The notes: a model not told the origin generated them from the letters alone. Positions 46,132 through 55,925 are shown, counted from the stretch's first letter. The stretch is DNA of 64,000 nt from Maribacter sp. 1_MG-2023 (GCF_030547005.1 NZ_JAUOPN010000012.1:1-64000), one strand, 5' to 3'. Translations and numbers: made by a program.

Positions 46132-46567
46132 TATGTGATTCTTTAGGTTTGATTGATGATACAAACATATATGGAATCAGCATAAAAATGAATTGTGAAT
46201 AACCGAATTGTAATTTTTTGGGGATGAATTGAGTGAAATCTCATGAACATATCAGTAAATCAATCTTTAACTTTCTTTTGATGTATTACTGAATTACATT
46301 ACTTAACAGTGGTCTGTTCGAAAAAAAATCAAACTATTCCATTTTAAGAATCACATTCCCCTTCAAATCCTTAAATTAGCCATGTAAACTTTAGGAGTAG
46401 CTATTTCATAGTTTGAGAAATATCCTTAGAACCTGATTTGATTAATATCAACGTAGGGAAAAGTTATCAGGATCAACAACCTGTACTTTCCTTTTATCAT
46501 TTTCTATTCTTACTGTTTACACTAAAAAATATAGTAGCGAATACGCTTCAATTAACTAGTGAAACAG
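46132..46567. other. Intergenic region holding the thiamine riboswitch
   Basis: This 436-bp divergent gap contains the promoter of the serine hydrolase (46162-46169) at its left and the TPP riboswitch (46386-46466) in its centre, followed by the thiS leader. Nothing else is recognised. Confidence 0.7.
46386..46466 (+). promoter_or_regulatory. TPP riboswitch (THI element)
   Basis: The aptamer is recognisable from P1 arms AAACTT/AAGTT, the TTTGAGAAATA stretch in place of CUGAGA, and the highly conserved block CCTTAGAACCTGATTTGAT followed by AATATCAACGTAGGGA. It precedes thiS by about 100 bp, so thiamine pyrophosphate should repress the thi operon, most likely by blocking translation or causing termination. 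Confidence 0.96.
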
Positions 46568-46771
46568 ATGATACACATTAAAGTAAACAACACCACTCAC
46601 CTATTCAAGCCGAACGTTACACTAGATGAAATCATTAAGGGTTTGGATATTTCTGTCAACGGAATAGCCGTGGCGGTAAATGAGAACATTATTACCAAAA
46701 CAGAGTGGCATACCAAAACACTGAACGAGAGCGATGAAGTATTGGTCATTAGAGCTACCCAAGGGGGTTGA
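46568..46771 (+). CDS. thiS: Sulfur-carrier protein ThiS
   Basis: The small ubiquitin-like sulfur carrier ends in the required Gly-Gly (ATQGG). I use the ATG at 46568, giving 67 aa as is usual, rather than the GTG at 46559. ThiS delivers sulfur for thiazole synthesis to ThiG. It is the first gene after the TPP riboswitch. A gap of 73 bp separates it from the next gene. Confidence 0.93.
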   Translation: MIHIKVNNTTHLFKPNVTLDEIIKGLDISVNGIAVAVNENIITKTEWHTKTLNESDEVLVIRATQGG

Positions 46772-46844
46772 AAACCAGGCTTTCTATTCCCGTTTTACCC
46801 ACATGAAGCAAGAGAATTTCCATTACAATATTTAAATCACAAAA

Positions 46845-47480
46845 ATGATTGTATTAATAGCTCCAGAAAAAGATATCCCGAATGAAATTGAATTGCTACA
46901 TCAGTTGTTTCAAGAAGGTTTGGCATATTACCATTTAAGAAAACCTTTGAAGGACTATCAAGAGCATTGCGATTATTTAAATGCGATCGATACCAAATAT
47001 CATAATAGAATTGTAGTACACTTTTTTCATGAATTGATCAATGTATATGACTTAAAAGGGGTTCATTTTCAAGAGCAAAAAAGAATAGACCATATTGACA
47101 ATCCCGGGCAGTATTTTAAAAGTTTAGATATGTACGGTAAGACCATAAGTTCTTCTTTTCACGATCCAAAGGTTTTAGAAGATTGTGAATTTGAATTTGA
47201 TTATCATTTACTGAGTCCCGTGTTTTCTTCCATATCTAAACAAGGATATGAAGGCAAAGGTTTCAACGTCAACCAAAGTGAAAAGTTGATTGTGGGCATG
47301 GGCGGTATCACAGATAAAACAGTACAACAAACACTAAAGCTCGGTTTTAAGGGAATTGGTGTTTTAGGCGGAGTGTGGAATATGGAAAACCCGGTAGAAA
47401 GCTTTGTTGCATTGAAAAAGCAATACGAAACAGCCGTTCAAGAACAGAAGAAAGCATCCATCAGAAAAAAGAATTTTTAG
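46845..47480 (+). CDS. ThiE/TenI-like protein (thiamine phosphate synthase family)
   Basis: The 211-aa TIM-barrel protein resembles thiamine phosphate synthase/TenI (YYHLRKP, LKGVHFQEQK, SFHDPKVL, HLLSPVFSS, VGMGGI and GVLGGVW). It is more divergent than the following ThiE, lacking some of its substrate-binding signatures, so it may act as a thiazole tautomerase like TenI. Two ThiE-type genes in tandem are common in Bacteroidota thi operons. Confidence 0.85.
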   Translation: MIVLIAPEKDIPNEIELLHQLFQEGLAYYHLRKPLKDYQEHCDYLNAIDTKYHNRIVVHFFHELINVYDLKGVHFQEQKRIDHIDNPGQYFKSLDMYGKTISSSFHDPKVLEDCEFEFDYHLLSPVFSSISKQGYEGKGFNVNQSEKLIVGMGGITDKTVQQTLKLGFKGIGVLGGVWNMENPVESFVALKKQYETAVQEQKKASIRKKNF

Positions 47481-47500
47481 CATTTACGATAAGAAAGAAT

Positions 47501-48154
47501 ATGACACCAAAATTACATTATATATCACAGGGAAAGACTCCCCAAGAACATTTAGAGAACATACAAAAAGCCTGTACCTCTGGTGTAGAATTGGTACAGT
47601 TGCGATTAAAAAATCAGTCTGAAAAAGTAGTGTTGGAAACTGCAGAAAAGGCAAGGGAAATAACAGCGAAATTTCAAACGCGATTAATCATTAACGATTA
47701 CTACAAAATAGCAGCTGCGGTAAAAGCAGACGGAGTGCATTTAGGCAAAACTGATACCTCCCCTACTGTAGCTAGAAAAGAATTGGCGTCGTGGCAAATT
47801 ATTGGTGGTACCGCTAATACGCTAGGGGACTGTGAAGCTCTTATCGCTAAAAAAGTAGATTATATAGGCATGGGACCTTTTAGATTCACGGAAACCAAAG
47901 AAAATTTGAGTCCGGTGTTGGGGCTAAACGGCTATTTAACCATAATTGAAGAGTTGAAAGCAAGTGTTCCAATTATTGCTATAGGCGGTATTGTTGCCGA
48001 TGATATTACAGCTATTATGAATACCGGAGTACATGGTATTGCAGTATCGGGTGAAATTACACGCAACTTCAAAAGCATACCAGAATTGAAGAAACTAATC
48101 AACGGAGGTCCACTACAAGAAGAACGTTGGATATCTGAAGAAAAAAGAAAATAA
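47501..48154 (+). CDS. thiE: Thiamine phosphate synthase
   Basis: The protein of 217 aa (ATG at 47501; an upstream in-frame start at 47375 would overlap the previous gene by more than 100 bp) has the ThiE signatures [45 protein letters not shown] and IAIGGI. It couples HMP-pyrophosphate with thiazole phosphate to make thiamine phosphate. It ends 1 bp before thiG. Confidence 0.95.
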   Translation: MTPKLHYISQGKTPQEHLENIQKACTSGVELVQLRLKNQSEKVVLETAEKAREITAKFQTRLIINDYYKIAAAVKADGVHLGKTDTSPTVARKELASWQIIGGTANTLGDCEALIAKKVDYIGMGPFRFTETKENLSPVLGLNGYLTIIEELKASVPIIAIGGIVADDITAIMNTGVHGIAVSGEITRNFKSIPELKKLINGGPLQEERWISEEKRK

Positions 48155-48155
48155 T

Positions 48156-48920
48156 ATGTTACAAATAGCGGATAAAAAGTATACCTCAAGATTGTTTACG
48201 GGAACGGGAAAATTCAGTTCGTCTCAAGTAATGCGAGAAGCATTGTTGGCATCAGAAAGTGAATTAGTAACGGTAGCCTTAAAACGTGTGGATATCGAAG
48301 ATACCCAAGATGATATTTTACATCATATAAACCATTCACACATCAACCTATTACCAAATACATCGGGAGTTCGTAATGCTAAAGAAGCCGTTTTTGCAGC
48401 GCAATTATCTCGTGAAGCCCTAGAAACAAATTGGGTGAAATTAGAAATACACCCTGACCCAAAATATTTGTTGCCCGACCCCATAGAGACCTTAAAAGCT
48501 ACCGAAGAGTTAGTGAAGTTGGGATTTGTGGTCATGCCCTATATACATGCAGATCCTGTATTGTGCAAACGATTGGAAGAAGTGGGCGTGCAATGCGTAA
48601 TGCCTTTGGGCGCACCAATAGGAAGTAACAAAGGATTAAAGACCCAAGATTTTTTAGAGATTATAATAGACCAAAGTAATGTGCCCGTAATTGTAGATGC
48701 CGGTATAGGTGCGCCTTCTCATGCTGCCTATGCGATGGAATTAGGTGCAGATGCCGTGTTGGTAAATACGGCGATAGCTGTCTCTCAAAACCCCGTAGAA
48801 ATGGCAAAAGCCTTTAAAATGGCGGTGGCAGCTGGTAGAATGGCTTTTGAAGCAAAATTGGCACCCGTAGTTCATAAAAAAGCAGCAGCCAGTAGTCCGC
48901 TAACCAGTTTTTTAAATTAG
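48156..48920 (+). CDS. thiG: Thiazole synthase ThiG
   Basis: The 254-aa TIM barrel has the ThiG pattern: [10 protein letters not shown] at the start, [45 protein letters not shown] and [15 protein letters not shown]. It makes the thiazole ring from dehydroglycine, DXP and ThiS thiocarboxylate. The Lys that forms the Schiff base is in the ALKR strand. It lies between thiE and thiH. Confidence 0.97.
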   Translation: MLQIADKKYTSRLFTGTGKFSSSQVMREALLASESELVTVALKRVDIEDTQDDILHHINHSHINLLPNTSGVRNAKEAVFAAQLSREALETNWVKLEIHPDPKYLLPDPIETLKATEELVKLGFVVMPYIHADPVLCKRLEEVGVQCVMPLGAPIGSNKGLKTQDFLEIIIDQSNVPVIVDAGIGAPSHAAYAMELGADAVLVNTAIAVSQNPVEMAKAFKMAVAAGRMAFEAKLAPVVHKKAAASSPLTSFLN

Positions 48921-48923
48921 AAA

Positions 48924-50036
48924 ATGAGCAGTTTTAAGGACGTATTTGATACGTATAATTGGGATGAAACCTTACAAAGCATATTTTCCAAAACGGAGAA
49001 CGATGTTTTACGTGCATTAATTAACACAAAGCGTGATTTAGAAGATTTTAAAGCATTGATTTCACCTGCTGCCAAGCCATATTTAGAAGAGATGGCACAG
49101 CTGAGCAGGCAGTTGACGAAAAAGCGCTTTGGGAATACCATACAAATGTATTCGCCCATGTATTTGAGTAATGAATGCCAGAACATTTGTACCTATTGCG
49201 GATTTAGTATGACCAACAAGATTCCGCGTCGTACCCTGACCGATGCTGAAATATTAAAGGAAGTTGCGTACATAAAATCGAAAGGATATGATCATATCTT
49301 ATTGGTGACGGGAGAAGCTAATAAAATAGTTGGTGTAGATTATATTAATAATGTCTTGAAATTTATTCGTTCTCAATTCTCAAATATTACCATAGAAGTA
49401 CAACCTTTACTGCAAGATGAATATGAACTATTGATTGAAAATGGTTTGTATGCCGTGTTGGTCTATCAAGAAACTTATCATAGAGAAGAGTATAAAAAAC
49501 ACCACCCGAAAGGTAAAAAATCAAATTTCGATTTTAGGTTGGATACTCCCGATCGCCTGGGCAAAGCCGGAATTCATAAAATTGGTTTAGGCGCTTTATT
49601 CGGATTAGAAGATTGGCGAGCAGATAGCTTTTTTACCGCATTACATTTAAAGTATTTACAGAAGACCTATTGGAAGACGAAGTATTCCATTTCTTTCCCA
49701 AGGTTACGACCGCATTCTGGCGGATTGGAACCTAAGGTAGAAATGACCGATCCAGATTTGGTACAGCTAATTTGCGCCTTTAGATTATTAGACGAAGATG
49801 TAGAATTATCGATGTCTACTCGTGAAAGCGAAGTATTTAGAAATAATATTGTGAATTTGGGAATCACCTCTATAAGTGCCGAGTCTAAAACCAACCCTGG
49901 TGGGTATGCCGTAGCACCTGAATCCTTAGAGCAGTTTGAAATATCTGATGAAAGACCAACAGAAGTAATTACAGAAATGCTGAAAGGTAACGGACTTGAT
50001 GTAGTGTGGAAAGATTGGACCAATAATTGGGAATAA
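48924..50036 (+). CDS. thiH: 2-iminoacetate synthase ThiH (radical SAM)
   Basis: The 370-aa radical SAM enzyme has a CxxxCxxC cluster motif (Cys85, Cys89, Cys92 in NECQNICTYCGFS). It cleaves tyrosine to give dehydroglycine for ThiG. Downstream signatures include LLVTGE, EVQPLLQDEYE and SFPRLRPHSG. It starts 3 bp after thiG and is the last gene of the thi operon. It is convergent with the flavoprotein at 50039, with only 2 bp between the stops. Confidence 0.97.
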   Translation: MSSFKDVFDTYNWDETLQSIFSKTENDVLRALINTKRDLEDFKALISPAAKPYLEEMAQLSRQLTKKRFGNTIQMYSPMYLSNECQNICTYCGFSMTNKIPRRTLTDAEILKEVAYIKSKGYDHILLVTGEANKIVGVDYINNVLKFIRSQFSNITIEVQPLLQDEYELLIENGLYAVLVYQETYHREEYKKHHPKGKKSNFDFRLDTPDRLGKAGIHKIGLGALFGLEDWRADSFFTALHLKYLQKTYWKTKYSISFPRLRPHSGGLEPKVEMTDPDLVQLICAFRLLDEDVELSMSTRESEVFRNNIVNLGITSISAESKTNPGGYAVAPESLEQFEISDERPTEVITEMLKGNGLDVVWKDWTNNWE

Positions 50037-50038
50037 TT

Positions 50039-51292
50039 TTATTTAAAAATACCTTGTAAATTTTCTAATACACCCAGCGCAGCTTTTTCACCAGCAATCA
50101 TAGCTGCATTTAAAGATCCAATTAGTTGTAAATCTCCAGCTAAATAAACAGTTTCTTTTAATCGTGTTTCTGAAGGTGATATCTCGTATTGTAAATCACT
50201 CAATTTTGGTAATGACTTTGGTATGCTGTAGTGTTTTAGAAATGTAGGAGAAGTAATACCACAAAATTCCTTTAACTCCGTTTGCACTTGGTCTATTAAG
50301 GCTTTACCAGTTATACCCTGATTGTCAACAACAGTAACAGAAAGCAATTCTTTACCTGCGTTTATGGCGGTTTTAAGACTTGTATGGTAAAAGATGTTAT
50401 TGATGACAGTTCCTTGATCAGGTATTAATCCGATAAGGGGTTTTTTAATCGTTCTGTTCTCCGTTTCAAAATACAAGGTATCACAGCTTTGCCATTCAAT
50501 GGCTTGATTCTTTAAATTTTGAATTAAGTTACTCGCTTCTGTGGCGATAATAATAAAATCGCTTTCTATTTCTTGCCCATCAGCAAGCAGAATTTTGCTA
50601 TCGCTAATACAAGATACAGACGTGTTATATTTTATAACGGTGTTTTTTAATTGATGTAGTAGTTGTTTAGGAATCTCTTCAATACCACCTTTAGGCAATG
50701 CAGCATTTCCTTCACCAAACATTTTATAAACAAATTCGAACATTCTGCTAGAAGTTTCTAGCTTGTTTTCTAGAAAAATTCCACTAAAAAAAGGTGTAAA
50801 GAAATCATCTATTATTTCAGAAGAGAAACCTAAATCGGTCAAATAAGAAAATGTTGTTTGCGCTCCATCTGAAAATATTTCGTCGATTGATTTTTTCTTT
50901 AGGCTAGTATTTAATTTTAGAATTTTCAACTTATCGGCAACAGTACCAATATTGGCAAACAACGTAGAAAACAATAAGGATGCATCTCTTAGCGGATCAC
51001 CAATTACTTCTTGTTTTCCATTTTTAAAAATGGAAGCTCCAGGTAAGAAATTTTGTAGTTCTAAAGCTTTATAATCAAGATATTTTTGAGCTGCAGGGTA
51101 CGCGGTTAACAATACTTGAAATCCGTGGTCTAACTGATATCCATTTACAATATCTGTTTTGACCCTACCGCCTACCCTATCTGTAGCTTCGATTAATACA
51201 GGAGAATATCCATTTTGTTCTAGTTCAATTGCTGCGACTAAGCCACTAATTCCGGCACCTATAATATGAATCTTAGAATTTTGATTACTCAT
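50039..51292 (-). CDS. FAD-dependent amine oxidase/phytoene-desaturase-like oxidoreductase
   Basis: The 417-aa flavoprotein has an N-terminal dinucleotide fold (IIGAGISGLVAAIELEQNGY, residues 10-29 shown as one block of twenty), then DRVGGRV (about 42-48), and a C-terminal GDLQLIGSLNAAMIAGE FAD-closing motif. It resembles protoporphyrinogen oxidase/carotenoid-desaturase-type enzymes. The substrate is unknown. There is no linked carotenoid gene. It appears to form a single-gene unit. Confidence 0.9.
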   Translation of the reverse strand: MSNQNSKIHIIGAGISGLVAAIELEQNGYSPVLIEATDRVGGRVKTDIVNGYQLDHGFQVLLTAYPAAQKYLDYKALELQNFLPGASIFKNGKQEVIGDPLRDASLLFSTLFANIGTVADKLKILKLNTSLKKKSIDEIFSDGAQTTFSYLTDLGFSSEIIDDFFTPFFSGIFLENKLETSSRMFEFVYKMFGEGNAALPKGGIEEIPKQLLHQLKNTVIKYNTSVSCISDSKILLADGQEIESDFIIIATEASNLIQNLKNQAIEWQSCDTLYFETENRTIKKPLIGLIPDQGTVINNIFYHTSLKTAINAGKELLSVTVVDNQGITGKALIDQVQTELKEFCGITSPTFLKHYSIPKSLPKLSDLQYEISPSETRLKETVYLAGDLQLIGSLNAAMIAGEKAALGVLENLQGIFK

Positions 51293-51391
51293 TTTATATT
51301 TTTGTTTAACTGATTTAACATATATATGAACAAAATTAGTATTTTTGATATAGACTAATATATGTAATTGGTCTATAAAACTATCTTAATC

Positions 51392-51754
51392 ATGAATTAT
51401 TTAATTATCATCTTTCAAATTATAGTCGCCTTAAGTATATTAAATGTATGGCTAATACAGAATAAAAAACCAACGAGATGGCGTGGTGGAAATGCTACAA
51501 CTATAATAGAAGAATTTGAGGTCTATGGCTTATCAAAGCAAATGTGCTATGTTATTGGCTTTTTAAAGGTGACTTTTGCTATTTTACTACTTGTTGCAAT
51601 TTGGTTTCCAGTAGTAAAGCAACCTGCAGCTTTAGGTTTGGCAGCCTTACTGTTAGGTTCAATAGCGATGCATATTAAAATAAAAGACCCATTACTAAAA
51701 TCTTTTCCTGCAGCTTTATTTCTAGTGCTTTGTTTGATTATAGCTTTTGCATAA
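51392..51754 (+). CDS. DoxX-like membrane protein
   Basis: The 120-aa protein (ATG at 51392; the upstream TTG at 51368 is less likely) has four membrane segments and the DoxX-like MHIKIKDPLLKSFPA loop. Its function is not established. It is convergent with a second DoxX protein gene at 51758. Confidence 0.82.
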   Translation: MNYLIIIFQIIVALSILNVWLIQNKKPTRWRGGNATTIIEEFEVYGLSKQMCYVIGFLKVTFAILLLVAIWFPVVKQPAALGLAALLLGSIAMHIKIKDPLLKSFPAALFLVLCLIIAFA

Positions 51755-51757
51755 AAT

Positions 51758-52114
51758 TTATGAGGCAGTAAGTTGTTGGTAATAGCTTACTGCTATAAAT
51801 AAATTTATAAGAGCTAATACCAAAGATGGTAAAGATTCTGCTGCGCTGTCCTTAATTTTTATTCTAACGGCGAAACCTAAAAACATAAGAAGTGTTAGAC
51901 CTGCTGAAGCCACTAATACTAGAACAGGTGAAAAGAAGTAACCTATAATTAATCCCAAACCACCAGCTAGCTGCAACAATGCAGTAAGAACTCTCTGATT
52001 CTTTAGACCAAATCTTGCAAACTCATCTTTCATTTTTTGAGAGAAAAGACATTCTACACCGTAGTATAAAAAGGCGCTACTTGATAAAAGTATGGCAGTG
52101 TTTAAAATCTTCAT
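51758..52114 (-). CDS. DoxX family membrane protein
   Basis: The 118-aa protein has four membrane segments and the family signature RFGLKNQRVLTALLQLAGGLG in two parts (loop, then helix). The VRIKIKDSAAESLPSL loop resembles that of the neighbour at 51392-51754, so they are related. It is 3 bp from the stop of the convergent neighbour. Confidence 0.85.
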   Translation of the reverse strand: MKILNTAILLSSSAFLYYGVECLFSQKMKDEFARFGLKNQRVLTALLQLAGGLGLIIGYFFSPVLVLVASAGLTLLMFLGFAVRIKIKDSAAESLPSLVLALINLFIAVSYYQQLTAS

Positions 52115-52158
52115 TTTGTTTTTTTTATACCCGTAGGTAGTTGTATGGGTCGAAAGAA

Positions 52159-52323
52159 TTAAGATAACTGTTCTATTTTCTTCATTATCTCATCGGCTTC
52201 AAAAGTCTTTTGATCACTCAATTTTCTATTCGTTGTAGATAAGGTATAGGCTTCTTTTAATAGCTTTTCATACTCACTTTGTAATATTTCTTTTTCTGAT
52301 TTCTTTTTAAATAATCCGAACAT
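52159..52323 (-). CDS. Lacal_2735-type small protein
   Basis: This 54-aa frame was found by reading the strand directly. It begins MFGLFKKKSEKEILQ and ends MKKIEQLS, with a central helical NRKLSDQKT. It matches the small conserved Flavobacteriaceae family named Lacal_2735, of unknown function. The whole protein is a charged helical hairpin. It lies 45 bp downstream of nothing else on its strand; it is upstream of the DoxX gene with a 45-bp gap and may be co-transcribed with it. Confidence 0.75.
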   Translation of the reverse strand: MFGLFKKKSEKEILQSEYEKLLKEAYTLSTTNRKLSDQKTFEADEIMKKIEQLS

Positions 52324-52440
52324 AATTTATATAGATTTTTGATGTATGTATCTAGTGATTTATTAGTCTATAAAGATACATAATGTTTAATTATTTTTAG
52401 ATATAATTAAACAAAATTAGATAAAGTGATTTTGTCTGTA

Positions 52441-53208
52441 TTACTCCTCTCGCAATCTAAAAATCACTCTACCTACATTTTTTTCTTCAAACTTGCCTAA
52501 AAATTGAAGAGCGTACGTCACAATTTTTGATTTAGGCGCTTTTATAAATTCTCCAAGGCTTAAAACAGTTTTGTCCATTTGGTGTATAGCTGCATCTTGG
52601 TGACCAATACCTAAGCCCCAAAGCAGGTTGGCATTATACCACGAGAGTTCTCTAGCTTTCTTTAAACTGAAGTTGATGATTTCCTCATCTGTATTTTTAC
52701 CAGCAAGGTCTAAAAGAAATAACAAAGGCGAAACTCGGCTAAGTCGGTCTTGCATTTCATTTACAATATTGCCAAGTATGGCGTTAACGGTATTGAAATC
52801 TTTCTCAATATCAGATATTTCTAACCCGTTCATAGCAGTACTTGCGGCTAAACCCAAATCTAGATTAATATGAGTATTTATACCCAACATAATATGCTGT
52901 AAAATGGTTAGAGTGTCATTTTTGGTGTCAAAGGCAAATTGCCATGATACACTAATGCGTTGATTGGTGCTATAACCATTATAAGCATCTAAATAATAAT
53001 TGGCAAAAGTAACATCGAAGGTTTCCATTCGTGCATTATCTTCAAAATTCCCTAATTGTACCTCTTTCAATATTTCAGCAGTAACCCGTCTATATAAAAA
53101 TGCAAAATACCCGATACGGTTATTGTTTTCAATAGCATCTAGTATAATGATATCAAGTTGGTGAAGAACTTCTGATATGGTGGTTGGTCGGCTGATTTGG
53201 TTTTTGTT
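52441..53208 (-). CDS. DUF5995 family protein with unresolved start
   Basis: The clear part (209 aa, TTG start at 53070) matches DUF5995: MLGINTHINLDLGLAAS and WYNANLLWGLG. The reading frame stays open upstream to a stop at 53209, and the extra segment (ISEVLHQLDIIILDAIE, then RIGYFAFLYRRVTAEILK) looks like the normal N-terminus of the family. It contains no ATG, GTG or TTG. Either translation starts at TTG 53070, or the start has been lost and the gene is decaying, or a non-canonical start is used. The function is unknown. Confidence 0.75.
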   Translation of the reverse strand, partial: NKNQISRPTTISEVLHQLDIIILDAIENNNRIGYFAFLYRRVTAEILKEVQLGNFEDNARMETFDVTFANYYLDAYNGYSTNQRISVSWQFAFDTKNDTLTILQHIMLGINTHINLDLGLAASTAMNGLEISDIEKDFNTVNAILGNIVNEMQDRLSRVSPLLFLLDLAGKNTDEEIINFSLKKARELSWYNANLLWGLGIGHQDAAIHQMDKTVLSLGEFIKAPKSKIVTYALQFLGKFEEKNVGRVIFRLREE

Positions 53209-53531
53209 TTAAAGAGTAAGATTTTTAATACATTCTAAATGTAGTAATACTAGAGTCAATGAAAAACTAATTTAATATTTAAAGGAGTAAAGATTTAAAT
53301 AAAATGCTAGAAATAAGCTGACAATATAATATCCTCACAAAAAAGTAATATGTTTTTGAGAGAATATTTCAAAGTTTATGCTATCAAACTCGCCTTAAAA
53401 TTTACAATCTGTACTGCCTTTTAAAGTGTAATATGAACATATAAAGATATTTTCAAGACGTTCGTCTGAATTAATTTTTCATACTGAGGTAATAGGGTAC
53501 TTTTCGGCACTCAAACCCCGAAATCAGATTA
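53209..53531. other. Intergenic region upstream of the response regulator
   Basis: About 320 bp, AT-rich. I see no gene, hairpin or repeat that I can support. It should hold the promoter for the response regulator at 53532. Confidence 0.4.
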
Positions 53532-53909
53532 ATGAAACTCGAATTAATAATAGTAGATGACTCCCCTTTATGGTTGTCATTAGCCGAAAAGCTTGCAAAA
53601 ACTCATCCGTTAGTACGTAGTGTAATCACTTTTGAAGATTCTTATGATGCCTGGGTACACATACAAATAGCGCAACCACAAGTGGTCATGTCAGATATTG
53701 AAATGCCAGGTATGAACGGACTCTCTTTTTTGGAAATGTTTGCAGACCGTTTGCCATTTATATCAAGTTCTACCAAGCAAGAATTTGAAGAAGTTGCCAG
53801 AGAACTTGGCTGTGTTGATTTTGTTAGTAAGCCATTCACCAAAAGTGAGCTTCATAATGCTATAGATTTAGTTTATAACAAGATTTATGGAAAGAAGGTT
53901 AGTGCATAA
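53532..53909 (+). CDS. Single-domain (CheY-like) response regulator
   Basis: The 125-aa protein is a lone receiver domain: acidic pair Asp9-Asp10 (IVDDSP), phospho-acceptor Asp55 (VVMSDIEMPGMNG), a Ser in SSST (about 79-81) and Lys100 (VSKPF). No output domain is attached. It probably works through protein contacts in a phosphorelay. No kinase gene is adjacent. Confidence 0.92.
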   Translation: MKLELIIVDDSPLWLSLAEKLAKTHPLVRSVITFEDSYDAWVHIQIAQPQVVMSDIEMPGMNGLSFLEMFADRLPFISSSTKQEFEEVARELGCVDFVSKPFTKSELHNAIDLVYNKIYGKKVSA

Positions 53910-54065
53910 TAAATGATTTTGCATGCGCTGAAATCTACTCGTATTTTCTTTACTTTGGCTTTCTTAGTTAAATGTTTCCATGAAGGCTTTTATCTTACAT
54001 AAATAGAGATTGGTTATATTTACTTTTTTAAATACATCATTGTATTTTAAAGTAAACACATAGCC

Positions 54066-54827
54066 ATGACCCCCGAAAAAGATATTTTTAGTACCCCAAA
54101 AGGAAGATGGGATTTTGCAATTGCTATTATTGTAATCGCTATTTTTTCTACATTCATTTATATGTATATGTTTAATAAACAGGATGATAGTGTAGCAGCT
54201 ACTCCAGATATAGATACTGCAGAAGAAGCACCACTACCCGACTCTTATCATTCTGAAGGTCGCGAATATGTTTACTCTAATTCAGATGTTTATGAACCCA
54301 TAACCATCCCTGTAAAAGATGCATACGACCATGATAAGAATATAGCAGTTGTAATTTCTGATACTACACTTACTGTTTCTGATTTTGAAGAAGAACTAAA
54401 TGTTGACTTAGAGGAAGAGATCACAACTAAAATTCAAAGTATATCTAAAGGTGCATCCGACGAAAGTACCTCCGAAGTAATTATAGGAGACATAGAAACT
54501 ACTGTTATTGAAAAAAAGGAAACTAAAATTCCAGTAGCCAAGAAAGTCGAGCAGCTACCTGAAACTACCAAAACGGCACCAGTAGCTACTACGAATTCTT
54601 CTTTAAATTGTATTGCGATGGTAGGTGTTTTTAAAGACCCTAATAATAAAAATACAATTATAGAAAAGCTTAAAAAATTGGGCTATACCCATGATGAAGG
54701 AGCATATCCAAAAGGTCTGACCTATGTTGGGGTTCCTGTTGACTGTGGTAATGAAGCTAAAAGAAAGCAACTTATTCTAGAATTAAACGAAGCATTCGGT
54801 ATTGATTCTTGGGTCAAAAAACGTTAG
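54066..54827 (+). CDS. Membrane-anchored SPOR-domain protein
   Basis: The 253-aa protein has a single membrane anchor (about residues 18-35), a long acidic low-complexity linker, and a C-terminal SPOR-like domain (SLNCIAMVGVFKDPNNKNT, IIEKLKKLGYTH). SPOR domains bind denuded peptidoglycan at the division site, so a periplasmic cell-envelope role is likely. It is encoded alone. Confidence 0.85.
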   Translation: MTPEKDIFSTPKGRWDFAIAIIVIAIFSTFIYMYMFNKQDDSVAATPDIDTAEEAPLPDSYHSEGREYVYSNSDVYEPITIPVKDAYDHDKNIAVVISDTTLTVSDFEEELNVDLEEEITTKIQSISKGASDESTSEVIIGDIETTVIEKKETKIPVAKKVEQLPETTKTAPVATTNSSLNCIAMVGVFKDPNNKNTIIEKLKKLGYTHDEGAYPKGLTYVGVPVDCGNEAKRKQLILELNEAFGIDSWVKKR

Positions 54828-54842
54828 GTTATCTCATCTACA

Positions 54843-55925
54843 TTAAGGTAGGTCATAATCTAAATTAGAATAAATACTCAAAGCACCAATAACAATATCA
54901 TTTGGTATCATATTTACACCATTAGATACATAAGTTATGGTGACATCATCAGAAGGGAAGTATACGGTTGATGATCTATAACCATCAATACTACCGGTAT
55001 GTCCAAATCCTTGTTTGTTATAGAATGCAGGAGAGTTTAGTCCAAATCCATAACCATCGACCATAGTTGTCATAAGACTCAATGAGTATTCAGAAATGAG
55101 TTTACCATCGAATAAAGCTTGATAAAAGATATTTACCCCTTTTGCAGAAGATACAATTGAACCAGTACCTTGAAGTATGGTATGATGTGTTTCTAAGATA
55201 GATGTCCAATTATCATTCTCAAAATAATATGAAAAAGCTTCATTGTTATCAGAATTAGTGATTTCGCCATTGTAAGTATCAACCAGATTTAAAGGAATAG
55301 CTATTCTATCATTTAAAGATTGTTCATAGGTTTTGGTATCTAAATCTTCTATTATAAAGGATAATAAAACATAATTGGTATTAGAATATTCGTACTTATC
55401 GTTTGGCTCAAAAATGGTTCCGTTACTTATGAAATAGTCTATAAGTTCTGAGCGCGTGGCTGATTCAAAATTTCTTCCTAATTCGAATTCGCCACTTGTA
55501 TAATTAAAAAGTCCGCTTCTATGTCTTAGTAAATGTTCAATAGTAATAATCTCGGCATTGGGTATTTCTGGAAAGTAATCATCTAGTGTAGTCTCTAAGC
55601 TTAATGTATTTTCTTCAACAAGCTGCATAATCATTGTAGCAGTAAATGTTTTTGTAATAGAAGCTATTCTGTATTTAGAAGCTGAATTGGCTGAAATCGA
55701 GTTTTCGACATCAATAAAACCAAAAGAAGTTTGATAATCTTCTTTACCATCTTTGAAAATAGAAATACTGCCCATTCCTAAATTTTTCTCTTCAATTCTA
55801 GAAAAGAACAAGTCCATTTTATCTCGATCAAAATCTTCGCCAAATTCGTCTACTTCTGGTGTACAAGAAAAGGCTAACAATAATAAAAATGTAACAGCAA
55901 TAACTTTTAAGTAATGATTTTTCAT
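54843..55925 (-). CDS. Serine hydrolase lipoprotein (class C beta-lactamase family)
   Basis: The 360-aa lipoprotein has a lipobox Cys at 21 (LLLLAFSC). The catalytic domain shows SxxK in RIASITKTF (Ser89, Lys92) and YEYSNTNY (about 160). It resembles the enzyme at 45082-46131, but they are distant paralogues. It is likely a periplasmic esterase or peptidase. Confidence 0.92.
   Translation of the reverse strand: MKNHYLKVIAVTFLLLLAFSCTPEVDEFGEDFDRDKMDLFFSRIEEKNLGMGSISIFKDGKEDYQTSFGFIDVENSISANSASKYRIASITKTFTATMIMQLVEENTLSLETTLDDYFPEIPNAEIITIEHLLRHRSGLFNYTSGEFELGRNFESATRSELIDYFISNGTIFEPNDKYEYSNTNYVLLSFIIEDLDTKTYEQSLNDRIAIPLNLVDTYNGEITNSDNNEAFSYYFENDNWTSILETHHTILQGTGSIVSSAKGVNIFYQALFDGKLISEYSLSLMTTMVDGYGFGLNSPAFYNKQGFGHTGSIDGYRSSTVYFPSDDVTITYVSNGVNMIPNDIVIGALSIYSNLDYDLP

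Noticed and set aside
46803-46835. Ten-codon frame between thiS and the ThiE-like gene as a thiC remnant.
   Set aside because: It is too short and shows no ThiC motif.
47375-47500. N-terminal extension of ThiE.
   Set aside because: The extension overlaps the preceding gene by more than 100 bp, has no family similarity, and a normal ATG exists at 47501.
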